A stretch of DNA of 64,000 bases from Azoarcus sp. DN11 (GTDB taxonomy: Bacteria > Pseudomonadota > Gammaproteobacteria > Burkholderiales > Rhodocyclaceae). This document shows positions 24,369 through 32,705 of this stretch, piece after piece. Both the position numbers and the translations under genes were made by a program. A model generated the notes under the pieces. The model ran no database searches. It had not been told where the DNA came from and saw only the letters and a program-made list of their open reading frames with translations. The DNA lies in assembly GCF_003628555.1 (NCBI RefSeq), contig NZ_CP021731.1:2542001-2606000 (forward strand), in the 5' to 3' direction. Numbering within the stretch: position 1 is the stretch's first letter; every line of letters starts with the position of its first letter.

Positions 24369-25286
24369 TCAGGCGGCAGGGGATGCAAGCTGGCCGGCGT
24401 CGCGCTCTTCCAGAAGCTTCACCAGGCTGTAGAGCACGCGGTTCACTGGTGTTGCGACGCCCAGCGCCTTGCCCCGGCGCAGCACAAAGCCGTTCAGGTG
24501 ATCGATTTCGCTGCGCTTGCCGCGCGCGAGATCCTGCGCGGTCGACGAGAACTGCGCCGGCATCGTCTGCGCGATCCGCTGCACCGACTCCCAGCTGTCG
24601 CCCGGCACCGTGATGCCTTCGGCCCACGCCAGGTCGAGGCATTCCTGTACCACGTCGCGCATCACGTCCTCGACGCTGTCGCCGGCCGCGAGCCGGCCGT
24701 AGGGCAGTTGCGTGATCGCCGACAGCGCGTTGTAGGCGCAGTTGAGGATCAGCTTCGCCCACAGGGCGCCGACGACGTTGTCCGAAACTTCGACAGGCAC
24801 CCCAGCGGCGGCGAACAGTTCGACGAGCCGGGCGGACGCGTCGGACGGCCCGATCACCAGCTCGCCGCGGCCGTGGTGCTTCACATGGCCGGGGCCCGCC
24901 ATCTCGGTCGCCACATAGACCACGGCGGCACCAACCTCACGGCCCAATAGCGCCTGCAGCCGCTCCGCATTGTCGACGCCGTTCTGCAGGCTGAGCACGA
25001 TCGCTTCCGCCGCGAGGTGCGGCGCCAGTTCCGCGGCGGCGCTGGCGGTGTCGGTCGATTTCACGCAGCACAGCACGAGCTGCGCACCACGCACGGCCTC
25101 GGCGCTGGTGCTCGCCCGCACGGGCACGCGCTCCTGGAAATCGCGCGTGTCGAGCAGCAGGCCATCGCGCGTCACGGCATCCACGTGCACGGGACGGCCG
25201 ATCAGCGTCACCTCGTGGCCGGCGCGCGCGAGCATGCCGCCGTAGTAGCAGCCGACTGCGCCGGCTCCCATCACTGCAATCCTCAT
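24369..25286 (-). CDS. panE: 2-dehydropantoate 2-reductase (ketopantoate reductase family)
   Basis: A 305-residue NADPH-dependent reductase with the N-terminal Rossmann motif GAGAVGCYYGG, CCVKSTDTASA carrying the family Lys, LSLQNGVDN, and the catalytic helix with KLILNCAYNALSAIT. Ketopantoate reductase makes pantoate for coenzyme A synthesis; paralogues acting on other 2-oxo acids are common, so the assignment to PanE is by family only. GGAGAG precedes the ATG at 25286. The gene is convergent with the SUV3-like gene. Confidence 0.8.
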   Translation of the reverse strand: MRIAVMGAGAVGCYYGGMLARAGHEVTLIGRPVHVDAVTRDGLLLDTRDFQERVPVRASTSAEAVRGAQLVLCCVKSTDTASAAAELAPHLAAEAIVLSLQNGVDNAERLQALLGREVGAAVVYVATEMAGPGHVKHHGRGELVIGPSDASARLVELFAAAGVPVEVSDNVVGALWAKLILNCAYNALSAITQLPYGRLAAGDSVEDVMRDVVQECLDLAWAEGITVPGDSWESVQRIAQTMPAQFSSTAQDLARGKRSEIDHLNGFVLRRGKALGVATPVNRVLYSLVKLLEERDAGQLASPAA

Positions 25287-25380
25287 CTGCTCTCTCCGTT
25301 GTCGTTCTATTGGTAGCAGTCGCGGGATGCGCCGTTGCGATCCATCATCCTGCGAACGGTGCTGGCCCGACGGACAAGTA

Positions 25381-25407
25381 CCGTTCGGGCTGAGCCTGTC
25401 GAAGCCC
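25381..25407. repeat. Dispersed GC-rich repeat unit
   Basis: CCGTTCGGGCTGAGCCTG followed by TCGAAGCCC is a phrase that recurs, slightly changed, at 61359-61382 in this window and is widespread between genes of betaproteobacteria and relatives. It lies in the 381-base gap between panE and the DUF1615 lipoprotein gene. The rest of this gap shows no gene. Confidence 0.5.
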
Positions 25408-25667
25408 TGCGCCGCCCCGCCCGCCATTCGGCCGCCGGGGCGATCAGGCTACATGTTAGACCCATGCGGCGGCCCGTGCGGCACGGCCGCGAACGGAATT
25501 CGCCGCGCGACTGCAGACCGCGCAGGCAGGAAAAAACCCGAAATCGCGCCGCACAATCTGGTAGTGTTGCGCTCCTGCCTGGTGGCCCGGCAAAGGTCCT
25601 GGCCGCCGGCGTGCCGGCGCACCGGAATCCTCCGGATGAAACAGCCTGGTTTCCCGTATCCCGCCTG

Positions 25668-27035
25668 ATGACTCCGCAGCACATCTTCCGACCTGTTCCC
25701 GCTGTTCTCGGCCTGGCCGCCATGCTGGGTGGCTGTGCCTCCGTTACTGAACCTGCCGCCGTGCAGGCGCCCGCTCCGGTGGAAATGCGAGCGCCCGACG
25801 CGTCTTCGTCGGCGTCCGCCCTGCCGGTGCCGGGGGTGCCATCGCCGGGTGCCGTGCCGCTGCCGCCAGGCGCTGCACCGGCCCCTGGCGTCGTTCCGCC
25901 GCCTCCGGGAGCCGTGCCGCCAGCCCCGGCAGACGGCCGCTTCGTCCCGGGTTTCCCGCCGCGTGCGCACGAGCAGGAAGCGCGCCGGTTCGTGTATGCG
26001 CTGCTGCCCCCCGGTGTCGCCCGCGAACGCGACGAGTGGGCGGCGGACATCGTCGCAGCCTTCATGGGGCTGCACCTCGCGCCCAGCGCGGAGAACTTCT
26101 GCGCATCGATCGCCGTCATCGAGCAGGAATCGGGTTTCCAGGCGGATCCCGTGGTGCCCGGTCTGTCGCGCATCGTGTGGCGCGAGATCGAAACGCGGCG
26201 CAAGCACTACCTGATCCCGAAGATGGCGCTGGATGCCGCACTCGCGAAGCCTTCGCGCGACGGGCGGACGTACCGGCAACGCATCGACAGCCTGAAGACC
26301 GAGCTCCAGATGAGCATCCTCTACGGCGACATCATCGACGAGGTGCCCGGCGGCAAGCGACTGCTCAGCGGTTATAACCCGGTGCACACGGGTGGCCCGA
26401 TGCAGGTGAGCGTCGCGTTCGCCGAAGCGCATCTGCGCGAGAAACCCTACGCGGGCGTGACCAACGGCAGGGTGCGGGAGGCCGTGTTCTCGCGCCGCGG
26501 CGGGGTCTATTTCGGCATTGCGCACCTGCTGGATTATCCCGCGCCATACCGCAGCCCGCTCTACCGCTTCGCAGACTTCAACGCCGGCCGTTACGCGAGC
26601 CGCAACGCCGCGTTCCAGCTGGCGCTGGGCAAGGTGGCGGGGCGGCCGCTGGTGCCGGACGGGGACCTGCTGCGCTACGAGGATGGCCGCCCCAGCGCCG
26701 CCACGAGCGATACGCAGCGGGCCGTCGCGAAAATTTCGCGGCGCCTGCGGCTAAACGAGGCCGAAATCGACTCCGCGCTGCAACAGGAGAAAACCGAAGC
26801 CTTCGGCCGGACGACGCTCTACCAGCGGGTGTTCGCGCTCGCCGACGAAGCGGCCGGGCGCCCGGTGCCCCACGAGGCGGTTCCGCAGATCCGGCTGAAG
26901 AGCCCCAAGATCACGAGCAAGATCACGACGGAGTGGTTCGCCAACAGGGTGAACATGCGCTATCGCAGCTGCATGGACCGCGCAGCCGCAGTGCCCGATC
27001 TGCAGGTGCAGGCGAACGGCAGTCGTCGGCTGTGA
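25668..27035 (+). CDS. DUF1615-type lipoprotein
   Basis: The 455-residue protein begins with a lipoprotein signal: hydrophobic VPAVLGLAAMLGGC, with the lipobox LGGC placing the acylated Cys near residue 22. A 65-residue linker rich in Pro, Ala and Gly follows. The globular domain (from about residue 100) has IAVIEQESGFQADP, a phrase resembling the catalytic Glu region of lytic transglycosylases, and YNPVHTGGPMQVSVAFAE, typical of DUF1615. A cell-wall role in the periplasm is plausible from these phrases. The upstream extension of the frame reads through the repeat-containing gap and is rejected. Confidence 0.8.
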   Translation: MTPQHIFRPVPAVLGLAAMLGGCASVTEPAAVQAPAPVEMRAPDASSSASALPVPGVPSPGAVPLPPGAAPAPGVVPPPPGAVPPAPADGRFVPGFPPRAHEQEARRFVYALLPPGVARERDEWAADIVAAFMGLHLAPSAENFCASIAVIEQESGFQADPVVPGLSRIVWREIETRRKHYLIPKMALDAALAKPSRDGRTYRQRIDSLKTELQMSILYGDIIDEVPGGKRLLSGYNPVHTGGPMQVSVAFAEAHLREKPYAGVTNGRVREAVFSRRGGVYFGIAHLLDYPAPYRSPLYRFADFNAGRYASRNAAFQLALGKVAGRPLVPDGDLLRYEDGRPSAATSDTQRAVAKISRRLRLNEAEIDSALQQEKTEAFGRTTLYQRVFALADEAAGRPVPHEAVPQIRLKSPKITSKITTEWFANRVNMRYRSCMDRAAAVPDLQVQANGSRRL

Positions 27036-27042
27036 TGGCAGG

Positions 27043-27073
27043 CGCGGGGCGGAAGCTTTCGTCCCGCCCCGCG
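27043..27073. terminator. Hairpin between convergent genes
   Basis: A perfect 10-bp stem (CGCGGGGCGG / CCGCCCCGCG) with an 11-base loop sits between the stop codons of the DUF1615 gene and the rubredoxin gene. There is no T-tract, but the position suggests a two-way transcription end. Confidence 0.5.
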
Positions 27074-27080
27074 TGCTGGT

Positions 27081-27245
27081 TCAGTCGGCCATGTTCGCGA
27101 AGCCCGACTTGGGCCGTCCGCAATCCGGGCAGCCCCAGTCGGACGGGACCTGCGCCCAGCGCGTACCCGGCGCGATGCCGTCATCGGGTTCGCCGATCCG
27201 CTCGTCGTAGACATAGCGGCATGCGCAGCACTCGTGGCGCTGCAT
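27081..27245 (-). CDS. Rubredoxin
   Basis: A 54-residue iron protein with the two metal knuckles Cys6-x2-Cys9 (CCACRYVYDE) and Cys39-x2-Cys42 (WGCPDCGRPKSGF), and the conserved aromatic core. It carries single electrons in the cytoplasm for oxidoreductases, for example in oxygen or peroxide detoxification or alkane oxidation. The length is that of a single-domain rubredoxin. It lies 69 bases downstream of the BadK-like gene on the same strand and might be co-transcribed, but a functional link with the alicyclic pathway is not shown. Confidence 0.9.
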   Translation of the reverse strand: MQRHECCACRYVYDERIGEPDDGIAPGTRWAQVPSDWGCPDCGRPKSGFANMAD

Positions 27246-27314
27246 GCCGTGTACGAGTCCGCCCCGCCGAGGCCGGACCGGGGTTGCACTGTGCGTCGGA
27301 TCCACGAATCGACC

Positions 27315-28088
27315 TCAGCGGTGAGTGAAGCGCGGCGGACGCTTCTCGACGAAGGCGGCCATGCCTTCCTTCTGATCCGCCAGACCGAAGGTCGCGTGCA
27401 GCGTGCGCCGCTCGAACAGCAGGCCTTCGTTGAGCGGTCCCTCGAAGGCGCGGTTCACCGTTTCCTTCATCATCATCAACACCGGCAGCGAGAACTCGGC
27501 GATCTTCGCGGCCGCGGCGAGCGCTTCGTCGAGCACGCTTTCGGGCGGGAAGATGCGCGCGACCAGGCCGCTGCGCTCCGCTTCCTGCGCGTCCATCATG
27601 CGCCCGGTGAGGCACAGGTCCATCGCCTTGGTCTTGCCCACCGCACGCGGCAGGCGCTGCGTGCCGCCGGCGCCGGGAATGGTGCCGATCCTGATCTCCG
27701 GCTGGCCGAAGCGGGCATTGTCGGCAGCGAAGACGATGTCGCACATCATCGCCAGTTCGCATCCACCGCCCAGCGCGACGCCCGATACCGCGGCGATGGT
27801 CGGCTTGCGGAAGGTCTTGAGGCGTTCCCAGTTGCGCGTGATGAAGTCGCCCTTGTAGGCGTCCATGTAGTCCATCGCCCGCATCGCCGCGATATCTGCG
27901 CCGGCAGCGAAGGCTTTTTCGGAGCCGGTCACCACGACGCAGGCGATGCTGGGGTCCGCATCGAAGCCGTCGAGCGCCTCGCCGATCGCGGTCATCACGT
28001 CGTCGTTGAGCGCATTGAAGACTTCCGGGCGGTTGATGCGGATGAGGCCGACTTTGCCGCGCGTTTCAGTGAGGATTACCGAAGTCAT
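27315..28088 (-). CDS. badK: Enoyl-CoA hydratase, likely cyclohex-1-ene-1-carboxyl-CoA hydratase
   Basis: A 257-residue crotonase-fold protein. The oxyanion-hole phrase GVALGGGCELAMM and the catalytic Glu region IRIGTIPGAGGTQRLPRAVG with the second Glu in EAERSGLV are present, so it should be an active hydratase. It follows the ligase AliA on the same strand, and its frame reaches back to an ATG at 28109 that overlaps the ligase stop as TGATG. That start would add seven residues. In Rhodopseudomonas palustris BadK adds water to cyclohex-1-ene-1-carboxyl-CoA; the gene context is the main reason for this name, since crotonases are hard to separate by eye. Confidence 0.75.
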   Translation of the reverse strand: MTSVILTETRGKVGLIRINRPEVFNALNDDVMTAIGEALDGFDADPSIACVVVTGSEKAFAAGADIAAMRAMDYMDAYKGDFITRNWERLKTFRKPTIAAVSGVALGGGCELAMMCDIVFAADNARFGQPEIRIGTIPGAGGTQRLPRAVGKTKAMDLCLTGRMMDAQEAERSGLVARIFPPESVLDEALAAAAKIAEFSLPVLMMMKETVNRAFEGPLNEGLLFERRTLHATFGLADQKEGMAAFVEKRPPRFTHR

Positions 28089-28108
28089 CTTGTCGTTTCC
28101 CGCCGTCA

Positions 28109-29740
28109 TCACTGACCGTTGCCGAAGGACTTTGCGGTCTCGCGCAGCTTGAACTTCTGCAGCTTGCCGGCCGGCGTGCGGGGCAGGTCCTCGACGATCT
28201 CGAGGCGCTCGGGGTAGTACTGCTTGGCGACCTGCTGCTTGTCGAGATAGGCAGTCATGTCGTCAAAGCTGAGCGTGCAGCCGGGTTTCAGCGACACGAA
28301 CGCGCACACGCGCTCGCCCAGGCGCCGGTCGGGGTAACCGACGACGGCGACCGTGGTGATCGAGGGGTGGCGGTAGAGCAGGTTCTCGATCTCGACAACC
28401 GGGATGTTCTCGCCGCCGCGGATCACGATGTCCTTGCTGCGGCCGTTGATGCGGATGTAGCCCTCGCTGTCCTGGTAGGCGAGGTCGCCGGTGTCGAACC
28501 AGCCCCCGGCGGTGACGCCGTTGAGCTGCGGGCGCTTGAGGTAGCCGGCGAACAGCGAGGAACCGCGGATCAGCAGGTTGCCGGTCTCGCCGACGGGTAG
28601 TTCTTCGGTGCCGCTGGCGTCGGTGATGCGCACTTCGATGCCGGGAAGCGGCCGGCCGTCGGAGATGCCCGATTTTTCCAGCGAACGCGCCGGTTCGGTG
28701 ACCGTCACGGCGCCGCTCTCGGTCATGCCCCACGCGGAGCAGACGCGCATGCCCATCAGGTCCCAGGCACGCTGGACCACGACCGGCGGAATCGGCGCGC
28801 CGGCGCAGTTGAACTTGGTGAACTGCGGCGACACCGGGGAACCCGCTTCGACTGCGGCGCACAGGTCGGCGATGAAGGCGGCCGATGCCATGCTGAAGGT
28901 CACGCCTTCGTCACGGACGATCTCGAGCGCGCGCGCCGCATCCCAGATTTCCTGCAGCACGGTGGTGGAGTTGAGGATCAGCGGCAGCATCGCGAGGTAG
29001 CCGTAGCCCGTGAGGTGCGCCATCGGCGACGCACCGAGGATGATGTCCGAGGGGCTGAGCTCCATGGTCGCCATGTAGGCATGGAGGTTGGAGAAGAGCG
29101 TGTTCGAGGTGTGCATCACGCCCTTGGGCTCGCCCGTCGTGCCCGACGTGTACATGAGCAGCGACACGTCGTCGGGCGCGAGCCCCGGGCCGGAGAGCGG
29201 CGGGGTGTCCTCGCGCATGAGCACGTGGTCGAAGCTGTCCTCGCCGTCGCCGTCCACGACCACGACCTGCTTCAGATGCGGCAGCTTCGGCTGCAGTTCG
29301 CGCGCCATCGAAGCGTGGTCGAACTTGCGGAACACCGTCGGGACGACGAAGACCTTGGATTCGGCAAAGTTCAGCATGTAGCCGAGTTCGTGCTGGCGGA
29401 AGATCGGCATCACCGGGTTGGCCGCAGCACCGAGGCGCGCGCACGCGAGCGACAGCGCGACGAATTCCCATCGGTTGGGCAGCTGGAAGGTCACGACATC
29501 CGACTTGCCCACGCCCAGTGCCGCGAGACCGCGGGCGATCAGGTCGACGCGCCGGTCCAGTTCGCGATAGCTGAGGCGAACTGGCTCCGGCTGTCCGTCG
29601 CGGTAGCCGACGACGGCCAGCTTGTCGGCGCAGTTTTCGAGCGCACGCCGGAAATGCACATCGATCGTCTCGTCGCGCCACACGCCGGCGGCCTTCATCG
29701 GGGCCATGCGGTCGGCGAGCAGCACCGGGTCGAAATTCAT
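28109..29740 (-). CDS. aliA: Acyl-CoA synthetase, likely cyclohexanecarboxylate-CoA ligase
   Basis: A 543-residue adenylate-forming ligase. The P-loop-like motif reads YTSGTTGEPKG, followed by SAWGMTESG, the TGDLA hinge region and GRSKDIVIRGGENI, with the catalytic Lys in PAGKLQKFKL near the C-terminus. It activates a carboxylic acid with ATP and CoA. Its neighbours AliB, BadH, BadI and BadK make cyclohexane carboxylate the most likely substrate, as for AliA of R. palustris. AGGAG precedes the ATG. It is transcribed away from aliB, and the 439-base gap between them holds AT-rich promoter and inverted-repeat sequences. Confidence 0.8.
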   Translation of the reverse strand: MNFDPVLLADRMAPMKAAGVWRDETIDVHFRRALENCADKLAVVGYRDGQPEPVRLSYRELDRRVDLIARGLAALGVGKSDVVTFQLPNRWEFVALSLACARLGAAANPVMPIFRQHELGYMLNFAESKVFVVPTVFRKFDHASMARELQPKLPHLKQVVVVDGDGEDSFDHVLMREDTPPLSGPGLAPDDVSLLMYTSGTTGEPKGVMHTSNTLFSNLHAYMATMELSPSDIILGASPMAHLTGYGYLAMLPLILNSTTVLQEIWDAARALEIVRDEGVTFSMASAAFIADLCAAVEAGSPVSPQFTKFNCAGAPIPPVVVQRAWDLMGMRVCSAWGMTESGAVTVTEPARSLEKSGISDGRPLPGIEVRITDASGTEELPVGETGNLLIRGSSLFAGYLKRPQLNGVTAGGWFDTGDLAYQDSEGYIRINGRSKDIVIRGGENIPVVEIENLLYRHPSITTVAVVGYPDRRLGERVCAFVSLKPGCTLSFDDMTAYLDKQQVAKQYYPERLEIVEDLPRTPAGKLQKFKLRETAKSFGNGQ

Positions 29741-29940
29741 GTCCTTTTCTCCTCTCTCGGCGGGCTCGGCCCGCGCAACCTTCTGTGATGTCGTGCGAGA
29801 TCGCAGCTCATGCCATCGGACTCGCGACAAGAGCAGGGGACCGCAATGCTGAAGTCGTGTCCCCCTGCCGCTGCCACGCCCGACGTCGGGGCGTGTCTCT
29901 CTCCGTGATCTCGGCCCCGGCCTCCGCCGACGGCGAAGCG

Positions 29941-29977
29941 AAAGCTATTCCGTTCGAAATTATAAGTCAATAGCTTT
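29941..29977. promoter_or_regulatory. Inverted repeat around a TATAAT box in the aliA upstream region
   Basis: AAAGCTATT and AATAGCTTT form a perfect 9-bp inverted repeat with a 19-base spacer. On the minus strand the spacer contains TATAAT, a possible -10 box of aliA. The right part contains GTCAATAGCTT, which resembles GTCAATACATT on the opposite strand at 30117-30127. A regulator such as the BadR-like protein could bind here; this is inference from position. The rest of the 439-base gap (29741-30179) is AT-rich and without genes. Confidence 0.45.
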
Positions 29978-30121
29978 ACACAGCATGGCGATACACCAAA
30001 GCGGCTGAGGGTCATTATAGATCTACCGTAAACCTTTTGTAGACCAAGGCGCCGGCACATATTTTGACCATGGCGCGCCGAACACAAACAGCCCGTCCTC
30101 GGAAAATTATTTATCAATGTA

Positions 30122-30151
30122 TTGACACATTTATTTTGTAATCCCTAGAAT
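30122..30151 (+). promoter_or_regulatory. Predicted aliB promoter with overlapping small palindrome
   Basis: TTGACA (30122-30127) and TAGAAT (30146-30151) are 18 bases apart, a strong sigma70 match. The 12-base palindrome TCAATGTATTGA (30114-30125) overlaps the -35 box, a good place for a repressor. An AGGAGG-like ribosome binding site and the aliB ATG follow. Confidence 0.6.
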
Positions 30152-30179
30152 GCGCAAAACCCACAAAGGAGGAGCAGCG

Positions 30180-31328
30180 ATGGATTTCAGTCTCAGCCCC
30201 GAGCAGCAGGCGCTCGTCGATACCGCCAGCCGTTATGCCCGCGAGCGTCTCGCCCCGAGCTACAAGGCACGTGAAAAGGCCGAGCGCATCGAGCGCGAAG
30301 TGATCCGCGAGATGGGCGAACTCGGCTTCCTCGGGCCGGAGCTGTCGGAAGCGCACGGCGGCCTGGGCGTGGACTGCGTGACCAGCGGCCTGCTGCTGGA
30401 GCAGATCTCCTACGGCGACTTCAATGTCTCGTACGTGAACCTCCTCACCTCGCTGTGCGGCCAGATCGTCGCCAACTATGCGAAGCCGGAGATCGCGAAG
30501 GAATGGCTGGGCCAGGTCATCGCCGGCAAGAAGTCGATCGCGATCGCGCTGACCGAGCCGAGCGCCGGTTCCGACGCGGCGCGCCTCAAGCTGAAGGCGA
30601 CGCGCGACGGCGATTTCTGGGTGCTCAACGGCGAGAAGACCTCGATCTCGATGGCCACCCAGTCGGACGTGGCGGTGGTGTTTGCCCGCACCGGCAGCGA
30701 CGCCGACCGCGCCCGTGGCATCAGTGCCTTCCTCGTGCCGATGGACTTGCCGGGCATCACCCGCACGGCCTTTGACGATATCGGCACCCGCCCAGTGGGT
30801 CGCGGCTCGATCTTCTTCGACGACGTGCGCGTGCCGGCCGAGATGATGCTCGGCGACGAGGGCAAGGGTTTCGTGCAGGTGATGCAGGGCTTCGACTACA
30901 GCCGCGCGCTGATCGGCATCCAGTGCATGGGTGTGGTGCGCGCCTCGCTCGACGAGACCTGGCGCTATGTGCAGGAACGCGAGGCCTTCGGCAAGAAGAT
31001 CGGCGAGTTCCAGGGCGTGACCTTCCCGCTGGCCGAAGCCGAGACGATGTACGAGGCCTGCCGCGCGCTATGCCTGAAGACGCTGTGGCTGAAGGACCAG
31101 GGCCTCGAGCACACGGCCGAGGCGGCGATGTGCAAGTGGTGGGCGCCCAAGCTGGCGTGCGAAATCATCCACCAGTGCCTGCTCACGCACGGTCACGGCG
31201 GTTACGCGAGCGACTACGACTTCGGTCAGCGTTATCGCGATGTCATGGGGCTGCAGATCGGCGACGGCACCGCGAACATCATGAAGATGATCATCGGTCG
31301 CCAGAAGATCGCGGCGCACCAGGTTTAA
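30180..31328 (+). CDS. aliB: Acyl-CoA dehydrogenase, likely cyclohexanecarboxyl-CoA dehydrogenase
   Basis: A 382-residue FAD enzyme of the acyl-CoA dehydrogenase family with the N-terminal helical domain, the beta domain starting near IALTEPSAGSDAA, and the C-terminal helices. Its place next to aliA and before badH-badI suggests it oxidises cyclohexanecarboxyl-CoA to cyclohex-1-ene-1-carboxyl-CoA. Near the C-terminus the usual Glu of medium-chain enzymes is replaced: the phrase is QIGDGTANIM, so Asp stands at that position. Family members with another base elsewhere exist. A strong GGAGG ribosome binding site lies 7 bases upstream of the ATG. Its stop overlaps that of the convergent MarR gene by 4 bases. 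Confidence 0.8.
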   Translation: MDFSLSPEQQALVDTASRYARERLAPSYKAREKAERIEREVIREMGELGFLGPELSEAHGGLGVDCVTSGLLLEQISYGDFNVSYVNLLTSLCGQIVANYAKPEIAKEWLGQVIAGKKSIAIALTEPSAGSDAARLKLKATRDGDFWVLNGEKTSISMATQSDVAVVFARTGSDADRARGISAFLVPMDLPGITRTAFDDIGTRPVGRGSIFFDDVRVPAEMMLGDEGKGFVQVMQGFDYSRALIGIQCMGVVRASLDETWRYVQEREAFGKKIGEFQGVTFPLAEAETMYEACRALCLKTLWLKDQGLEHTAEAAMCKWWAPKLACEIIHQCLLTHGHGGYASDYDFGQRYRDVMGLQIGDGTANIMKMIIGRQKIAAHQV

Positions 31329-31795
31329 AGCTTGGCCATGTTGCGCTGCAAGAGGCTGACGTAATGGATGAACTGCAGCCGGTCGTCGAACGAGAAGCCT
31401 TTCAGCGCCTGGTCGTAGAAGTCGTGGATGGGATCGGCGAGCTTGACCCACAGCTCCTCGCCCTTCGCGCTGAGCCTGACCTTGACGGAGCGGCGGTCTT
31501 CTTCGCTCGTCGCACGCTCGATCAGGCCGTCGCGTTCGAGGCGCGTGAGGATGCCCGACAGGTTCTGGCGGCTGACGAGGAGGAAGCGCGACAGCTCCCC
31601 GACGCCCATGCCTTCCTTGACCTTGGGTCGGGACAGGGCGCCGAGCACGGACCACTGCTGGGTCGTCACGCCGAACGCGTCGAGGGCCTGGGTGCCCTTG
31701 GTGTGCAGCGTGTTCGCGGCCTGGAAGAAACGGAAGAACAGCCGGTTGCTGATCTCCATCGTGGCGAGGTCCTTGGCAGCGGAAAGGTCTTTCAT
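31325..31795 (-). CDS. badR: MarR-family regulator, BadR-like
   Basis: A 156-residue winged-helix protein: helices around FFRFFQAANTLHTKG, the recognition region GVGELSRFLLVSRQNLSGILTRLERDGLI, and the wing SEEDRRSVKVRLSAKGE. MarR proteins dimerise on palindromes and respond to small ligands or CoA thioesters. In R. palustris and in Aromatoleum the alicyclic genes are controlled by a MarR-type BadR, so this gene, inside the cluster, is the obvious candidate. An in-frame ATG at 31828 would add 11 residues; neither start has a strong ribosome binding site. Confidence 0.75.
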   Translation of the reverse strand: MKDLSAAKDLATMEISNRLFFRFFQAANTLHTKGTQALDAFGVTTQQWSVLGALSRPKVKEGMGVGELSRFLLVSRQNLSGILTRLERDGLIERATSEEDRRSVKVRLSAKGEELWVKLADPIHDFYDQALKGFSFDDRLQFIHYVSLLQRNMAKL

Positions 31796-31894
31796 CGGGG
31801 CGTCATGTCGTTTGCGAACGGCGCCCATTGAAGCGCAAAGCATGGCCCGGATGCAACGGGCGGAATTGATGGTTACCCAACAGGAGGAAGCAAA

Positions 31895-32662
31895 ATGAGA
31901 GGTCTTGAAGGCAAGGTCGTGATCGTGACGGGTGGTGCCGGTGGCATCGGTTCCGCAATCTGCCGCCGCTTCGGCGAAGAGCGCGCGAGCGTCGCCGTGT
32001 TCGACATCAACCGCGAAGCGGCCGAAGCCGTCGCCGCGGAAATCCAGTCGGCCGGCGGCAAGGCGCGCGCCTATGCGGTCGACCTGACGAGCCAGGATTC
32101 CGTGATCACCGCCGTGACCGCCGCCGAAGGCGAACTCGGCCCGATCGACGTGCTGGTGAACAACGCCGGCTGGGACAAGGTCGGCAACTTCCTCGATACC
32201 GAAAAGCCGCTGTGGGACAAGATAGTCGCGATCAACCTGTACGGCGCGCTGTACATGCATCACGCGGTCGTCAAGGGCATGCGCGAGCGCGGTCGCGGCC
32301 GTGTCATCAACGTCGCATCGGACGCCGGTCGTGTCGGCTCGTCGGGCGAGGCGGTGTACTCCTTCTGCAAGGGCGGCCTGATCGCGTTCTCGAAGACCAT
32401 GGCGCGCGAACTCGCCCGCCAGCAGATCAACATCAACGTCGTGTGCCCCGGCCCGACCGACACCCCGCTGCTCGACGACATCTGCGGCGAAGGCGAGCGC
32501 GGCGAGAAGCTGCGCACCGCCTTCACCCGCGCCGTCCCCTTCGGCCGCCTCGGCCAGCCGGGCGACCTGCCGGGCGCCGTGGCGTTCCTCGCCAGCGACG
32601 ACGCCGCGTTCATCACCGGTCAGGTGATGAGCGTGTCGGGCGGCCTGACGATGGCCGGTTAA
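31895..32662 (+). CDS. badH: SDR dehydrogenase, likely 2-hydroxycyclohexanecarboxyl-CoA dehydrogenase
   Basis: A 255-residue classical short-chain dehydrogenase with VTGGAGGIGSAI (NAD binding), NNAGWDKV, the catalytic Ser in NVASDAG, and YSFCKGG carrying Tyr and Lys. The phrase DKVGNFLDTEKPLWDKI is typical of BadH. It should oxidise 2-hydroxycyclohexanecarboxyl-CoA to the 2-oxo compound. AGGAGG lies upstream of the ATG. The next gene, badI, begins 43 bases later, so both are likely on one mRNA. Confidence 0.85.
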   Translation: MRGLEGKVVIVTGGAGGIGSAICRRFGEERASVAVFDINREAAEAVAAEIQSAGGKARAYAVDLTSQDSVITAVTAAEGELGPIDVLVNNAGWDKVGNFLDTEKPLWDKIVAINLYGALYMHHAVVKGMRERGRGRVINVASDAGRVGSSGEAVYSFCKGGLIAFSKTMARELARQQININVVCPGPTDTPLLDDICGEGERGEKLRTAFTRAVPFGRLGQPGDLPGAVAFLASDDAAFITGQVMSVSGGLTMAG

Positions 32663-32705
32663 CGAACTTCAGCACGAATTCAAGCAATCGAACCAGGAGC
32701 AGACC

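Noticed and set aside
25335..25667. Upstream extension of the DUF1615 reading frame
   Set aside because: It would read through an intergenic repeat and place 111 residues before a perfect lipoprotein signal.
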